Shown here: in pieces, positions 21,550 through 36,010 of the stretch | Layout of the letters: the number at the start of each line of letters is the position of its first letter | Numbering within the stretch: position 1 is the stretch's first letter | Assembly: GCA_038373885.1 (NCBI GenBank) | Contig: JAWZYV010000080.1 | Location: 620,001 to 684,000 of the forward strand | DNA length: 64,000 nucleotides | Direction of reading: 5' to 3' | DNA from: Cheiracanthium punctorium | Lineage: Eukaryota > Arthropoda > Arachnida > Araneae > Cheiracanthiidae | Notes under the pieces: model-generated | Database searches by the model: none | What the model saw: only the letters and a program-made list of their open reading frames with translations | What the model was told of the DNA's origin: nothing | Program-made: the position numbers and the translations under genes

Positions 21550-21960
21550 ATTCGAACCCTAGATGGCTCAGTCGGTTGAAGTTCGGCTCCGTCTAGAACA
21601 TGAAAGTCAAGCAACGCTGAACTTGGCCAGCACTTGGCAGTGTGACACCTCCTCTGGACTGGCCTGTGCCTAGCCACGTATGATAAAATGAACTAGACTG
21701 ATGTGAAACCGCATGCGACAAAGGGTACTGGTGATCTTTCGTGGTTCCAATATCCTCCATTTTGAAACGATATCTCTGAGGATAGCAATACTAGTACAAG
21801 TCTCCCAACTGGAACTGGCTTAAAATTAAGAGACCGCGTAGGAGGTAGCAATGGGCCATCTATTGAGTGCCCCATAACAGAGGCAGATGTTTCCGTCCTT
21901 TGTAGTGATCGGTGTCTATTGATGGCAAGTGCTCGCCAGTGTAAAAAAAATGCTCCAATT
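21550..21960 (+). mobile_element. tRNA-derived SINE candidate
   Basis: The head CCTAGATGGCTCAGTCGGTT is a strong pol III A-box/D-arm match (TRGCNNARNNGG). The expected B box about 40 bp on is degenerate (AAGTCAAGCAACG). A GC-rich body of about 300 bp follows, through CTGGCCTGTGCCTAGCCACG, CCATTTTGAAACGATATCTC and GTGATCGGTGTCTATTGATG, to AGTGTAAAAAAAATG. Composition contrasts sharply with both flanks. An antisense-looking TTCGAACCCT just upstream may be part of the head. Target duplications were not identified. Confidence 0.5.
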
Positions 21961-22699
21961 CGAGAACATTTGAAAATAGTTCATCCATTTTGCACTTTTC
22001 CGAAATTGCATTGAGTACCTAAGATGATATTTAACTCTGAGACTCAAAAAATTACAGAAATTTAATTTTTTTTTTTCCTCCAATGACATTCATGAAGATT
22101 AAGAGGAATATGCTAATAAATTAATTCTCCTTATCCCATGAACCAACATTTAACCAGCTAAATTCCACAGCTGCAGTTATTAGAACAGGATAAACACAGG
22201 CTCATTATTAAAAATGAGCGGAGATTAAAGAATGCTTTCTTACGCAAGATATATAGATCTCTAAATACGCCATTGAACTTAGACTGTTGCAATAAAGTAA
22301 TAAGTAATGAAATTCGATAAAAACAAATCTAGTTAGTAAAAATAAATTCTAAATATTACTTAAGCTTTACTTCTGTAAACTAGTTATGATATTGAGGGCT
22401 AAACTGCGTTTAAGTGAACGGAATTTTATGTCTCAGCCCTTCAAGTGGTTAACTCATCCATGCTGAATTACTTAGGAGTAGTAATGAACCATTATTGCAT
22501 GAACCGTTCAGAACGAAGGTTTTAATGATTTAAAATGATAAAAATAAAGAATTCGAAAATAAGATAGTCGCTATTTACAATATGAAGATCATTACAACAT
22601 GCTCTTATAAATTGCATTTGTAAATCATTAATTTTATTATATTAATCTATAAGTAACAATTTAAAAAGAAAATTGAAGAATTGTATAAAAAGTTTATTG
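21961..22699. other. AT-rich stretch, nothing recognised
   Basis: No ORF or structured repeat is supported. Confidence 0.55.
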
Positions 22700-22787
<88 letters not shown>

Positions 22788-22806
22788 TGTGTGTATGTAT
22801 GTATGT
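22699..22806. repeat. Compound (TA)n(TG)n microsatellite
   Basis: About a dozen TA units run into roughly 30 TG units, ending in GTATGTATGTATG. The polycysteine/valine and polythreonine/histidine ORFs over it are artefacts of the repeat. Confidence 0.98.
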
Positions 22807-24625
22807 ATTTAAATAGCGATTTATTAGTAAAATGGTTATGCAGTTCATCCTGTTTTGTTGAAAATATAATTAAATTTTTTTATTTGTTGTTAAAAAAAAT
22901 GTTTTTCTCCACATAATTCAATCACTAGAAAAAGTATTTGATTCTTAAAGAGCAAATTCAATAACATTTTTTAGTGAACATTAAGTCTTAATCATTATGA
23001 TAGCAAAGTATTGAAACACACACAAGATATCCCAGCTTCTCGCAATCTAATTATTAGATGAGAGCCAAGAACTATATTAGTAAAAACCTTCTATGACTTG
23101 AGTACATGGATGCCTATCAACTAGGAATTTGTATGCAATGATCGTGGAATTCTTTATCACTAGTAGCGATCTTCATGTCTGGGCAAGAACGTGGCTGGAA
23201 TTCGCATTATACCCCATAGTGCATGTTGTACAGTTCTTATCGTGTTTAATATCACGAAAGTGAAATGTGCTAGAACTTCTGTTTACAAATTGACTTATTT
23301 AAATGGGTTGGACATGCAATAAATTTTATTAAATACACCGAGTAGTGTAGGAGATGAGTGTGAACGTGAATAAATGAATGGGCATAATTGTTTTGTCATT
23401 TGGTTTATCAGTTAAACAGTATTTTCTCTTTGTAACTAATGATTCAATTTAACGGTGAAAATAATTTAGTTAATTTTTCGTATGTGGTTTATAGTGATTT
23501 ATTTAAGTGTTTTTTCATGTTGAGGCGATGTTAAAAGAAACTGTACTTTTTTTAGTCGTAGAAACGATATTTTGTTTGTTAAAACATTCGAAGTTGTGTA
23601 ACATTTATAAAATGGGAATGACAGTGCTATTTCTAGTTTCCTTTTTGAAAATATTATGTAACATAAATATAAGTTTACATTTTTGTGATACCGAAGATGT
23701 TTTCGTTCTTTTGTCACTCAGAGAATGGAAAACTTGTACATGATTGTAATAAATCAATATTGATAAAAACCATTTCTGTCGTATTACAAATTTTTAAATT
23801 TATAAATATTACGTTAAAAATATACTTAAAAATTTCTCTTTGAAAGTAGAGGCATAAGCTAAATATTAAAAAAATAATTATTTAAAAAAAAAGAAAATAA
23901 AGAAAGCCACCATTACTCAAATATTGAGGTTACATCTGTTTATTTCCGAATATGAGCTCCCAGACCTTGACCCATGAATACTAAATAAACGTATTTCCCA
24001 GACGAGGGCTTGTGTAAAAGAAAATTTTGTAAGTTTTCCAATTACTTGACAAGAGCTGCAAGGCGAGTACGGAAATGAAAGAACCGCCGTACACGCATCA
24101 AATAGATGTAACAGAGGCGAAAGTCGTTTAATTGAGATTTCTTTATGGTGTAGATCTACATTCGCTTCAATCGATTTTGCTATAAAGTGGCCGCAGAAAA
24201 CAACTTTTTTCTCTACTGAAAACGGAAGAATAAATTTAATGGCATGATGTTGTGTTACAGGATAAGGCGTTGCATTTCCACGCTTATGTACCGAGGAACT
24301 AGAATTTGGAAAGAGAGAATTTCAGAAGCAGACTCGAGTTACAATGAATTGGTATATTTTTGTTCCGCTAATTGAAATTACAGAGCCATTTTTAAAAGAG
24401 AACTATCATATACCGTTTAAATTTTGTGCTTAAAAATAAAATTAATATTCACCGTATTTCTTTTTAGTACTTTTGTTTAAAGTTCAAAAATGTGTAAGCT
24501 GACAACATGCATGTAACAAGTCATTTAACACAAAATGATTAGTTAGTTTGTGCTTTCTTAAAACAGAGCAACATGTTTCCACACCATAATTTCAATAGAA
24601 AAATTTAATAGAATACATGATAAAA
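22807..24625. other. AT-rich stretch, nothing recognised
   Basis: The overlapping ORFs at 23499-23743 (both strands, 70-80 codons) have no recognisable content. Slightly GC-richer at 24050-24360, but no feature could be named. Confidence 0.5.
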
Positions 24626-24952
24626 CCATAGACATCTAATACGGTAGACAGCGTATCCTATGGTCAATACATATGTAGCACAGTAACAAGGATGCACCAC
24701 GTGACTATTAGACTGATGCAGCAAGCTTGAGACAGTCATTGCTCTTTTGGCGCTATATGGGGGGGGGGGACAATCCTTAAGAGCTGTGGTTTTTGCTCAC
24801 AGGCTTCTATTACTGTAGGCAGCGCATCCTACAGTGCAGGTATGCAGCACAGTAATAAGGATGTGCCGTGTGACTATTTAACTGAGGTGATAGTAAACTT
24901 GTGCACACGCCAGGCTGCCGGATGCGTCGTCTATTGCATTAGATGTCTATGG
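24626..24952. mobile_element. Short TIR element (CCATAGACATCTAAT) with internal duplication
   Basis: The 15-bp ends CCATAGACATCTAAT and ATTAGATGTCTATGG are exact inverted repeats. Inside are two diverged direct copies of about 80 bp: CGGTAGACAGCGTATCCTAT... from 24641 and CTGTAGGCAGCGCATCCTAC... from about 24815, both running on through AGCACAGTAA-AAGGATG. The flanks ATAAAA and ATAACA differ at one position and may be an old duplication. Class unassigned. Confidence 0.75.
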
Positions 24953-25173
24953 ATAACACAACACACACGCACATAAGATAAAATTATTTGCACTAGCGAA
25001 AAACCGCTTGCAGCTTATGTTTGAGGTATCTCTGCGGGAAAATGTCCAATTCACTCAGATCAGGTAAGCGTAAGGTGGTGAAACGCCCCAATTTACGGGG
25101 ACAGTCTCCAATTTCAGGACTTTAATCAATTTGTCCCCAAAATGTAAAGCAGCAATTGGGGACAAATTTTTAA

Positions 25174-25674
25174 TTAACCCTCTCGTCACCGAATTATAAA
25201 AAATCAGAGAAAAAAATCTGTCTAGCATTTAATGCATGTGAAATAATACTATAAATCATGCAAAAATATTTTTTTTCTATAGTCGCTTTTTCTAATATTA
25301 ATTTCTGAATTTTCGAAGATTTTTGTTATGCTAAAATTAATTTAAAAGGTTGCACATATTAGGTAAAGGTTGACGAATAAGAAAAAAACTATATTTACCT
25401 CAAAAAGAAAAAAAACCGATACAAAAGCATCGTAAATACAATCTTAATTTTTCTCCTGAAACAATGAAGCGAAAACTGTAAAAAATGATCTAAATTGACT
25501 AGTACTGCAATCTAGGCACGATTTATGCATCTAGTTAAGAGCCTCATATACTTTCTACATGAATTTATGAAATTGATATCACTGAAAGAGAAAATACTAA
25601 ATTTAATTTTTTCTCTAAATATTGCTATTTGAAATAGGAGCCTCAAATGAGGTTCAGGGTGATGAGAGGGTTAA
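25174..25674. mobile_element. TTAA element, family C (CCCTCTCGTCACC ends)
   Basis: TTAA at 25174-25177 and 25671-25674. The inner ends CCCTCTCGTCACC and GGTGATGAGAGGG are inverted with one mismatch. A piggyBac-type non-autonomous element of about 500 bp, AT-rich inside and with no ORF. It lies between two GGGGACA-rich stretches (25090-25160 and 25821-25860) that may belong to an older host element. Confidence 0.8.
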
Positions 25675-28600
25675 AGCAATTACTTCTGCCCGATTTAAAA
25701 AAAAAAAAAAAAAAACAGTCATGTTTTCTTCATTTTATGCATGTTAACAATGTTTTATTTGAATAAACAGAAGCTTTTTTGATAAGAACATCGAATTTGT
25801 AAAATATTGTATTCTTTCAGAATCGGGGAATCGGGGACACCATGATGATTTGTGCCCAATTTTTATTAAAACATTTCGTCACCTTAGGACGCGATCCATA
25901 CCCGATGATTTACATTTCATGCCACTTTATATTTCAATATGAATCACACGGCATATCCCAAAGCAACGAAGCTGGCAAGTATTTGGTCGAAACGCGGATT
26001 TTTTTTCGCATTTTGTCCGTGTTTTCAACTCACTTATTCGGTCACGGTTTCGATCACGTGAAACAAAAGCTTGTTATACGCGTTCTGTTGGTAACATTAT
26101 TATGCACAAAATCTTTTGTACTAAACCAAGGCACACTTTATGACTCCGCAAATGACATTTTCCCGCTCAATCGGGAAAAAAAAAGTTTTTTTTTTTCTAT
26201 TAGGTAGTGCTGTAATGAATCTTATTAAGTCGACACACAGTCTTACTTCACTGTACCTAAGCTAGTAATCACTATTTAAGACAGGTCTCAAGTTCCTCGG
26301 ATGACTTTAGTGCTCACCTTGTATTCCATTAAGTTGTTCAATGATATTTTTATATCGAAACTATCGTGTGTAGCACGTAGGTGTAAATCAGGAAAGCATA
26401 AACTAATTCGGACGATCTTGGCTTTAAATGCAAGGTAATGGATTAGATTTTAATGACATATTTGTCAGACTTTCCATAAGGCTTCAAAATAGTCTTATAG
26501 GTCGGTTTGTCAATCTTTGCGTCATTCTTTTCGAGCTCTAAATTTTGTAAATTTGATTAGGTTTATTTTAAAAAGTGCTCATTAGAGAACAACGTGTATA
26601 TTCACAGCGTTTATAAATACTGTGAATAAGGATTTTCAAAGATAACGCTCTATACATTGGATTAAAAGAATTCATAACCCGCACTAACATAGCAAGTTTA
26701 GATGAAGATTTTAGGATATGCTGAAGCCCCCTTAACTTCTCAGGTTTCGCAAAATTTTCTATATAGCACTAGCTCTATGGACGACCATAGAATAAAATGT
26801 TCTAATAAATAGAGTAAAATTTTCTTAAATTGTTCTCTATGCAATAATACAGAAGCAAATGAAAGTTTTGTATTGGAAAGTGCTCCATGGAATATGCGTT
26901 TAGTAGAATTCACTCCCCTTTTAAAGATATGCCTAACCTATAGACAGAAAGTAAACATTTATTTGAAATGCGTAATAAACATGTTTTTCAGAAAGAAATT
27001 ATTCTGTTATGATAATAAATAGAATAAATGTTTTAATGCTGAATTTATTTTTAACAAGGGTGGATTATAATTATAAAAGATATCTTTCACAAAAAAGTCA
27101 TTATTTCATATCTATTTTGAGTACATCGTTAGAAGTATATAATTAGATTATGGTTTAATTTATTTTACGTTGCCTTAATTAAATACTTTTTCATTACAAC
27201 AATAAAGCGCTATCATACCAGCGACAAAACATGTGAATCCATTCTTTCGGGAAGCTCAAATTAAAAAATTTATTACATCTTGCTAAAAATACATAAATAC
27301 TTTTTCGGAGAGCGCGCTCATTATTATACGAATTAATAAATGTTAGATTAAACTGGAGAAGTTCTCTCTTGATATATATAACAACAAAAAGATGTTACTG
27401 AACAAGCTAAAAAGGTGAAAAAAAATTCCATTGAAATTTAATGAAAAGGTATTATAAAGATTGATCTAGCAAATATATAAAAATATAAGCCCTATATTAA
27501 ATTTAAAAAAATTAACGATAAATATAATGAAAATATATATCTTTACGAATATGCTGTATACACTTGGGTATATAAAATAATGTTTTGTTCTATTCTATCA
27601 GCTGCTAACCTTAAGAGAGTGCATAGGGAAAACTCAGGAATATTTGAATAATGTCGGGAAAATGTGCATATGTCAGTGCTGTTAGATAAGAAATGATGTT
27701 TATACAAAGCAATAAATAATTTATTTAATGTTGCGGCTCTAGGTCAGTTCTTACTATTGTTATTTAAATGAAAAAGATTTGACCATTCCTCTTTCTACAT
27801 TTAACCTTTAAGAAATCATTTATGCTTGGCTCCCAGCTTTCATCACATTTTGTATTTAATGCTATTCTTTAGAGGAATAGTGTGCTTAATAGTTCATGTA
27901 TCACTATTACTAAAATATTTATTTTAAATTTATTTTACAAATCCAGATTTGGGAGATATGTGAAAACATTTCTTGGAATGATCAGTTTCAGTTTTTAGAA
28001 TATTATAAATGTTATTATTTTAATACACTGTTTATCAAAAAGTTTTACGGGAAAAAAAATAAAGTTGTGATTTTTCTTACGTATCAGCATTTATTATATT
28101 TTAAAGAATGGACTTAAGAATTTTTATTTGTGTGATGAACTTGAAAATTTTTGTCAATTTCATGATTACGTTCTCATGGGACGTCTAGACCTTTTCAACT
28201 AAAAATTAGACAAATTACAGTTTTAAACACCCATCGTTAGTGAAACTCTAAAGAAATTAAAAGCTCCAATAAACGAATACCTGATACTGCAATTTAAAAT
28301 CTGCGTGTGTGTGTGTGTGAGAAATGTATATTATATTTTTCTTAGACGAGCTACAACAGTTGTCTACCCAGAACCAAAAATGAGAAATTCTGCTTTATCA
28401 TGTTGGAACACAATTGCTTAGCTATTCGTCAATTACATTCCTTTCTCGAAAGGTACTTTCTGTTGTTTTGTTAGCAAACGCGTTTATTTTTAGATACACC
28501 AAATTGACAAACTGATCTAGCTCCAATCCGTTTCAGCTTTTGATATGCTTTAATCTGTATGTGTTTGTGAGCGAGCTTTATCAATATCTAATGATAATCT

Positions 28601-28685
28601 GCGCCCGAAAACTGTTGTTTAGTGATTTAGTTTCGTTTAAGATGAAACTTGCAAACAAGGAATTGTTGGGCTATAACTGGAATAC
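25675..28685. other. AT-rich stretch, nothing recognised
   Basis: A 121-codon forward ORF (25842-26207) begins just after an AATCGGGGAATCGGGGACA doublet. It has no identifiable domain and ends in a poly-A/T slip region. No other content was recognised in 3 kb. Confidence 0.5.
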
Positions 28686-28969
28686 ATGTGTAATTCAAAA
28701 ACGGAAAAAACTGTAACTTTCAGTCTTCTTAGTACAAATATCGAATTTCTTAACAGCTTTCAAACTCGCGCTTTAAAACTCTTTCGGCTGTAATGTGGGA
28801 TACATATAATTTCAGAGCAGTCTCTCACATGATTGCACGTCGATTCGATTGAATTATGGTTTCGATTTATATTAATATCTCTATTTTTAAAAAGCGAAAT
28901 TATTTTCGTGCCAAAACAATATTAAGAGCGCATGCGATCTACTAGAATTTCCGTTTTTGAATTACACAT
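28686..28969. mobile_element. Short TIR element (ATGTGTAATTCAAAAACGG ends)
   Basis: ATGTGTAATTCAAAAACGGA at 28686 is matched by its exact complement ending at 28969, an inverted repeat of about 22 bp spanning 284 bp. A poly-T run follows the right end. No target duplication is certain and no ORF is present. Confidence 0.7.
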
Positions 28970-29929
28970 TTTTTTTTTTTTTTTTTTTTGGTTGTCAATG
29001 ACATAAAAATACTTGACGTACTCGTGCTTTCTTGCTTTCGATATTCGTATCCATTTTATTTTTGTAAGAAGAAAAGGTCTTTCTTTATTTTTGTAAAAAC
29101 ATGTTACTTTATTTCACGAAACAAAATATAAATAAATAAATATTTCAATGCTCTTACCGGAAGCTCATCATTTCCAGGTTTAGAGTCCAAAATAGAAACA
29201 TTCATTCTGAAAGAAATTATTAAAATTGATAAATTACAAATATGAATATTTTGAAAAATACATTTAATACAATAAATGTTACAACTCATGCTGATACTTT
29301 ATCCTGATATTAAAGATACAGATTAGTCTTAATTTCGTAAGATTACTACTTGCAGTCGTAAAACCGTCAGTTGTTCAAAAATGTCTGATGAAATCTGCTT
29401 AATTCTACAAATAATAAAGACAAACTTTTACTTATTTTGAATTTGTGTTTGATAATGCTAGTTTTTAGCAGAGCTTCTCCAGTTTTCCCATATTTTATTG
29501 CTGAAAACTGCAAATTTTGATCAGTTTGTTTCTGTTTGTCACTTTTTTTTTAAATACCGAAAAGAAGGCAGCTCGCTACTCAAAATTCATTTAGATCTAT
29601 TGTTTCACACTTCTTAGAGAATTGGACTGCCTTCTGGAACCATATATATATTGGGACTACTTGCATTAAGAATATAAGAGACAGGAAAACATCACTCAGA
29701 CAACCCTAAAGAAAACAGAGACAAGTATTTGAAACAAATAAAGGAACTATTTGAACTATAATTCCTATCTAAAACCAAAATATCACGTTTCTTTGAATAC
29801 ATTGTTAAAAAATAAAAATCTGAAAACCTGATGTGTATAGTGCATTTATTTTATTTTTGAAAGTATCTAAGAAAATCAACACTAAAATACAAAACCCCAA
29901 CAATGAAATGTTTATGAAGTATTTGATTA
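28970..29929. other. AT-rich stretch, nothing recognised
   Basis: Begins with a 20-T run. No supported feature. Confidence 0.55.
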
Positions 29930-30150
29930 ATTAGTCATTTAATATTTAACAATAACACATATACTAATTTTACAAGTAATTAACAGCTGAACATAAAAGG
30001 AGAACGACACACGTTTCCTGCTGGTAATTACACCCACCAATCAAATCCTATTAAGAACAAAGTGCCTTGCTGCAAAGAAAACAACCCCAGAAATATATCT
30101 CCTTGTTAATTGTAAACAATGTTTCACAGGGGCCTAATGAAGACAAACAT
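29930..30150 (+). repeat. Repeat family S, copy 1 (most diverged)
   Basis: Shares an ordered set of words with the copies at 35200 and 38490: AGTCATTTAA, AACAGCTGAACATAAAAGGA, GGTAATTACACCCACCAATC, AATCAAATCCTATTA and CCTAATGAAGACAAACATAT. Divergence is high, but order and spacing are kept. Confidence 0.55.
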
Positions 30151-32215
<2,065 letters not shown>

Positions 32216-32473
32216 CAGTGTTGATCAAATTATCGAACTCAGTAATTATTGAACTCAGTAATTATTGAACTTACACTATGCCACCGATTTTCACTAGACT
32301 TCAACTTCAGGAAAGCTGAAAACACTGCTCGTGCCTGTCCAGCTCTGTAATAAACAGACTGCAGTATATTTGAGGAAAACAGAGGCAACAGCTAGTTTAT
32401 TGCTAGATACCAGTGGGAGAAGTCTTTGTCATATTTCTGTTTCCAAAATATAGTTATTATGTAGAAAGTGCTG

Positions 32474-32668
32474 CCCAGGGGGTGTAGTGGCTGAAGAACC
32501 CTCGGTCGGAGTTTGACTCCCGACTTGGGCTTGAGTGTTAATTCGTCCGTCTCTCCATAGGGGGTAACGCCGGCCGCCCACTGGGTGCCTCTAAAATAAA
32601 ATGGGCGATAATTCGGGCCTTAGCAGTGGCAAATGCTTCATGAACAAGTGCCTGCCCTTTGGGAAAAA
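32474..32668 (+). mobile_element. tRNA-derived SINE
   Basis: A GC-rich insert in AT-rich Tc1 sequence. GGTGTAGTGGCTGAAGA resembles a pol III A box, and 30 bp downstream GGAGTTTGACTCCC resembles a B box with T-arm symmetry. A body of about 130 bp follows (CCGTCTCTCCATAGGGGGTA, CGCCGGCCGCCCACTGGG, GGCAAATGCTTCATGAACAA), ending near GGGAAAAATATAA. It lies 3' of the Tc1 transposase remnant and so inserted into that element. Target duplications were not resolved. Confidence 0.65.
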
Positions 32669-32755
32669 TATAATTTTTAGATCATATATGTTTTGTGGAT
32701 TATATTTAAGGTTGAGGAACACGGTTACAAATGTCAGTATGTAATCCTGTTTCCA

Positions 32756-33740
32756 TTACCGTGAAGAATTTGAAATATGCGATTTTCTATCGAAAGAATT
32801 AAGTTTTGCATTACGTCTGGGAATAGTCCACACAATGCTTGCTCTATCACTGCTGTAAGGTCCTTGGTCGAAAATTATTGGCGCCCATTTTTGTATAACT
32901 TTCGTGCTATGTATGTATTTTCGTATATAACTATCTCGTGCGTTCTCCATTCGTTTGAAGTCCGTTATAAGAGATCTCCAGTCAGTGATATTATTTATGT
33001 TAAACCATTTGTTTTTCGAGTTAGACACGTGAATAGGCGCCCTGTTTAGTTGAAACATACAGCTTGGTCTTCCCAGAAAATCCTGTAGTGGAATAAAATA
33101 GTCCTCTAAGATTTGCTGATTTGCTGATACTCCTGGGAAAGCATTTACGTGCAAAATTTTGCAAAGATTTTTGTCCATTAAATCCAGAACCACCGCAAGT
33201 TATTACTAATCCTCCACCATGCTGTTTACTAAAAAAATGTTTCTGGTTGTCTTCGGAAATCATACCAGTAAAACCTATATTCATCTGGTGCATCCAAATT
33301 CCATTATTTCTCATTCCTAAATATTCTTGACATCCATTTATCATCATACGACATCATTTTCTTTGACCAATGTAAATATAAAGCTTGATGGTGTACTTTT
33401 AAATACGGTTTCACCAACATTTTATTGAAATTTATTCCTCTGGATTCTAGCATTCTTCTGAATGGTGCTTTTTGACACTGCAAATTTGGATGTAGTTTTT
33501 CACTATGAAATTTTTTTTCTAAATGTCTTGCTTAGAATAATTCTTTCATCGCACATGGATGTAATTCTTCGCCGACCAGGCCTTTTCTTACTAGATCACT
33601 TGTCGGCATAATATAAAATTCCGTATGCACTTTTTCTCTCACAAGATCTCTTTACAATCTTGAATATCTCTTTCAGATCTTTACCTTTAAATTTTAAATC
33701 CAAAACTTTGATGATGTCTTCTTTTGAAATCTCTTTAACT
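32756..33740 (-). pseudogene. Tc1-like transposase pseudogene
   Basis: Minus-strand remnant of a DDE transposase that would cut and reinsert Tc1-type elements at TA. The N-terminal helix-turn-helix region is visible near 33720-33600 (EISKEDIIKVLDLKFKGKDL), followed by an in-frame stop and KKRPGRRRITSMCDER, matching the conserved RPGR linker. The ORF 33021-33347 carries HFFSKQHGGGLVITCGG, the GGG-S-V-M-V-W-G-G-F core block. After a frameshift, 32756-33193 gives LEDYFIPLQDFLGRPSCMFQ, APIHVSNSKNKWF and, at the end, IVWTIPRRNAKL, the standard C-terminal S-M-P-R-R block. The catalytic Asp of the (H)DNAP motif is replaced, and the SPDLNPIE block is not recognisable. Stops and frameshifts make it non-functional. 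Confidence 0.85.
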
Positions 33741-33869
33741 TTAGTGATTTTGTCGAATTTATAAAATCACTGATTTGTCAGTTAAAAAAAAAAATCCGAA
33801 ACTAATAAATCAAAAACAGCAGACGATAAATACCCTCAAGAAATGTAAATAAATAATTTTCTACTGAAA

Positions 33870-34110
33870 AAAATTATATAACTAATGATATCTCTAATTA
33901 AAGTTAGACGATGTCAATATTTATGGGACAAGCGATATTGCATTAAAAAATTACACAGATGTTAGTTATTTTTTTTAATTAAAAAAAATCCAAAAAATCA
34001 ATTTTACTAATAATATTTCTTAAGTAAAGTTAGACGATGTCAATGTTTATAGGAAGGCAATATTACATTTTTAAAAAATTACAGATTTTATTTATTTTTT
34101 AAATCTTTTT
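33870..34110. repeat. 126-bp tandem duplication
   Basis: AAAGTTAGACGATGTCAATA at 33900 recurs at 34026, followed in both by a GGCAATATTGCATT-like segment and AAAAAATTACA. Modest divergence; no coding content. Confidence 0.85.
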
Positions 34111-34347
34111 TGTAGAAATAAATCAAAGTAAACCAATTGAAAAACGAATCTGAATCATTTCTGAAAATGCATTAAAGGTATTTTAGCTTTAGATATCATT
34201 TTTAAACTGCGTCTTAGGGACAAAGTGTTCTCAGAAAAAGGTGACAGATACTTATTATATGTATATAAGCATAGAGCTTAAATTTTCCGAGCTTTTGTTT
34301 TATTGCTGGCTTTGCGGCTATTTTGCAGATCACATTTACACTTTATA

Positions 34348-35064
34348 CAGGGCCTCTCGAAACGTTTTAACACGTTTTAATTCTCTATCTGTTGGAGATA
34401 AGTGGGCAATGTAAATTGAAAAGTGTTCAAAATAAAGTTGAAAAAAAAAGGTTACTTTAAGAAAAAATTTCTCTTGTTAATTTTTGAAAACGTTCCACTT
34501 TTTAAATTTGTATACGACCCCCGAACAGAAAAATTTCCAATTAGTAAAATGTTCCCCCATACATTAATGATGTGATGCACAAAATTTCAGCCTTTCATAA
34601 TAAAGCGTATCAGAGATATCTGATAAAAAAGATGGTTAGGCGTTATACATGAATTTGAATGTAAACGTTTATTGCTAGAGAGCAAAAAAAAAAAGTATTT
34701 TCTTTCGTATTTTCTGTAAGGCCTCTTGAATGCAATTATTTATCCTGATACTTTCCTTTCGAGAGCCATTGAAAATTGATTTAAGTCAGCGTGTATTCAT
34801 CTTCATATCTGACACGTTTTAGGATATAATTTTCAAATTTTGTCCATCACCTCATTTGTGCATACAGCTCATTTTACTAAACAAAAATTTTGTACGGGGG
34901 TCGTATATAAATTTTAAAAGTGTAACTTTTAGAAAATTAACGAGAAGAATATTTTCTTACTTTAGTATTTTTTTTTTACCTTATTTTGAACAATTTCTTC
35001 AATGCTCACTAATCTCTAATAGATAAAGAATTAAACTGTGTTACCAACCTTTTGGGACACCTTG
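34348..35064. mobile_element. Foldback element, TACAGGGTGTCC family, copy 1
   Basis: The whole 717 bp is an imperfect palindrome. The left arm (GTTTTAATTCTCTATCTGTT...TTGTATACGACCCCCG) pairs with the right arm (CGGGGGTCGTATATAAATTT...AGATAAAGAATTAAAC). The left end is TA followed by CAGGGCCTCTCG; the right end is GGGACACCTTG, a decayed TGTCCC end. TA-flanked CAGGGTGTCCC ends suggest a Tc1/mariner-superfamily MITE. The same family occurs at 44897-45614. Confidence 0.8.
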
Positions 35065-35199
35065 AATATAGATATCGTTTCAAGCAACTATTAATAGCAG
35101 ATTACATTTACTTGCATTTTTTGTTTACCATTTTGTGCCCTTTTCAAATTCTCTCCTTTGATTTTTTAGTATTATAATGATATTGCTAAACAGTATTAA

Positions 35200-35610
35200 A
35201 ACCTTATAGCACACACATTGTTCACATATTATTTTCCCAGCACAACTACATTTCCAATGGAAATTAACAAAACTTAATTATTCAAAACTTGTGAATAGAA
35301 ACAAAAATACAGGGATTTCCTTCCATGGAGCATGTTCTGACACTCTTATAAATAGTCCTTTAACACCAAACAATATACACGTGTAATTAATTTTGAAATT
35401 ATCATTAGCAACAGCGCATTTCAGGAAAGAATGGACGACGATAATTAACCACACTAATCAAATCATATTAATTTCATGCTTTTAAGAGAACAGAGAAACA
35501 AATATAACACCTTTAGAAACATCGCCTGAATAATTATAGCTAGCAATGATTCAACTGGTTAATGAAGATTTACACACACTGGAAAATGGAAAGGATCATC
35601 TAAACTTACA
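35200..35610 (+). repeat. Repeat family S, copy 2
   Basis: Aligns with 38490-38875 through TGTTCTGACACTCTTATAAATAG, CCTTTAACACCAAACAATA, TCATTAGCAACAGCGCA, GATAATTAACCACACTAATC, AATCAAATCATATTAATT, CATTTAGAAAC-type and GTTAATGAAGATTTACACAC words, in the same order and at nearly the same spacing. No ORF. Confidence 0.75.
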
Positions 35611-36010
35611 TTGAAAATAGTGTTATTTTAACACTAAACAAAACTTATTTCTCAGAAGAAAATGGTGACTTAGGCACATATAAAGACCGATTTTTATATT
35701 TTCTACTCTTTTATTTTATCTCTGGTTTTGAAGCTGTTTCACAGTTTAAATTCGCGGTAATCTATGGCCAACCATTGTTGAAAATAGCTCTTAATGACAC
35801 TGTTCTACTTTAAATGAATATTTTAAATAAATTTTTTCATGTTTTAGGTTTCGCACAAAAATTTTCTGATCTCGTCTTCCGTGTACTTGCACAAAATATA
35901 AATTTTCATTGGCTTTTAAAAATAGTCGATGAATAACAAAATATTGAAACTGCATTCATTTAATGTTTACACGATCGAGACACACGAAGGAAGTTTTCAT
36001 ACGACAGAGG

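Larger units (their letters stand above)
32216..33772 (-). mobile_element. Tc1-like DNA transposon, degenerate
   Basis: The left boundary candidate is TA followed by CAGTGTTGATCAAATTATCG, very like Tc1-family ends. GAACTCAGTAATTATT is tandemly doubled just inside. The opposite end is only a weak match (TCGAATTTATAAAATCACTG, about 33753-33772), so that boundary is uncertain. The transposase pseudogene reads on the minus strand between about 33740 and 32756, and a SINE interrupts its 3' side. Confidence 0.6.

Noticed and set aside
21550..21640. Possible functional tRNA gene
   Set aside because: A-box match only; no acceptor stem or intact B box, and it continues into a SINE body.
22642..22916. 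ORFs with long HT or CV repeats
   Set aside because: They are translations of the (TA)n(TG)n microsatellite, not proteins.
25842..26207. 121-codon forward ORF
   Set aside because: No domain, no homologous neighbour and a poly-A slip at the end; within the chance range for 64 kb.
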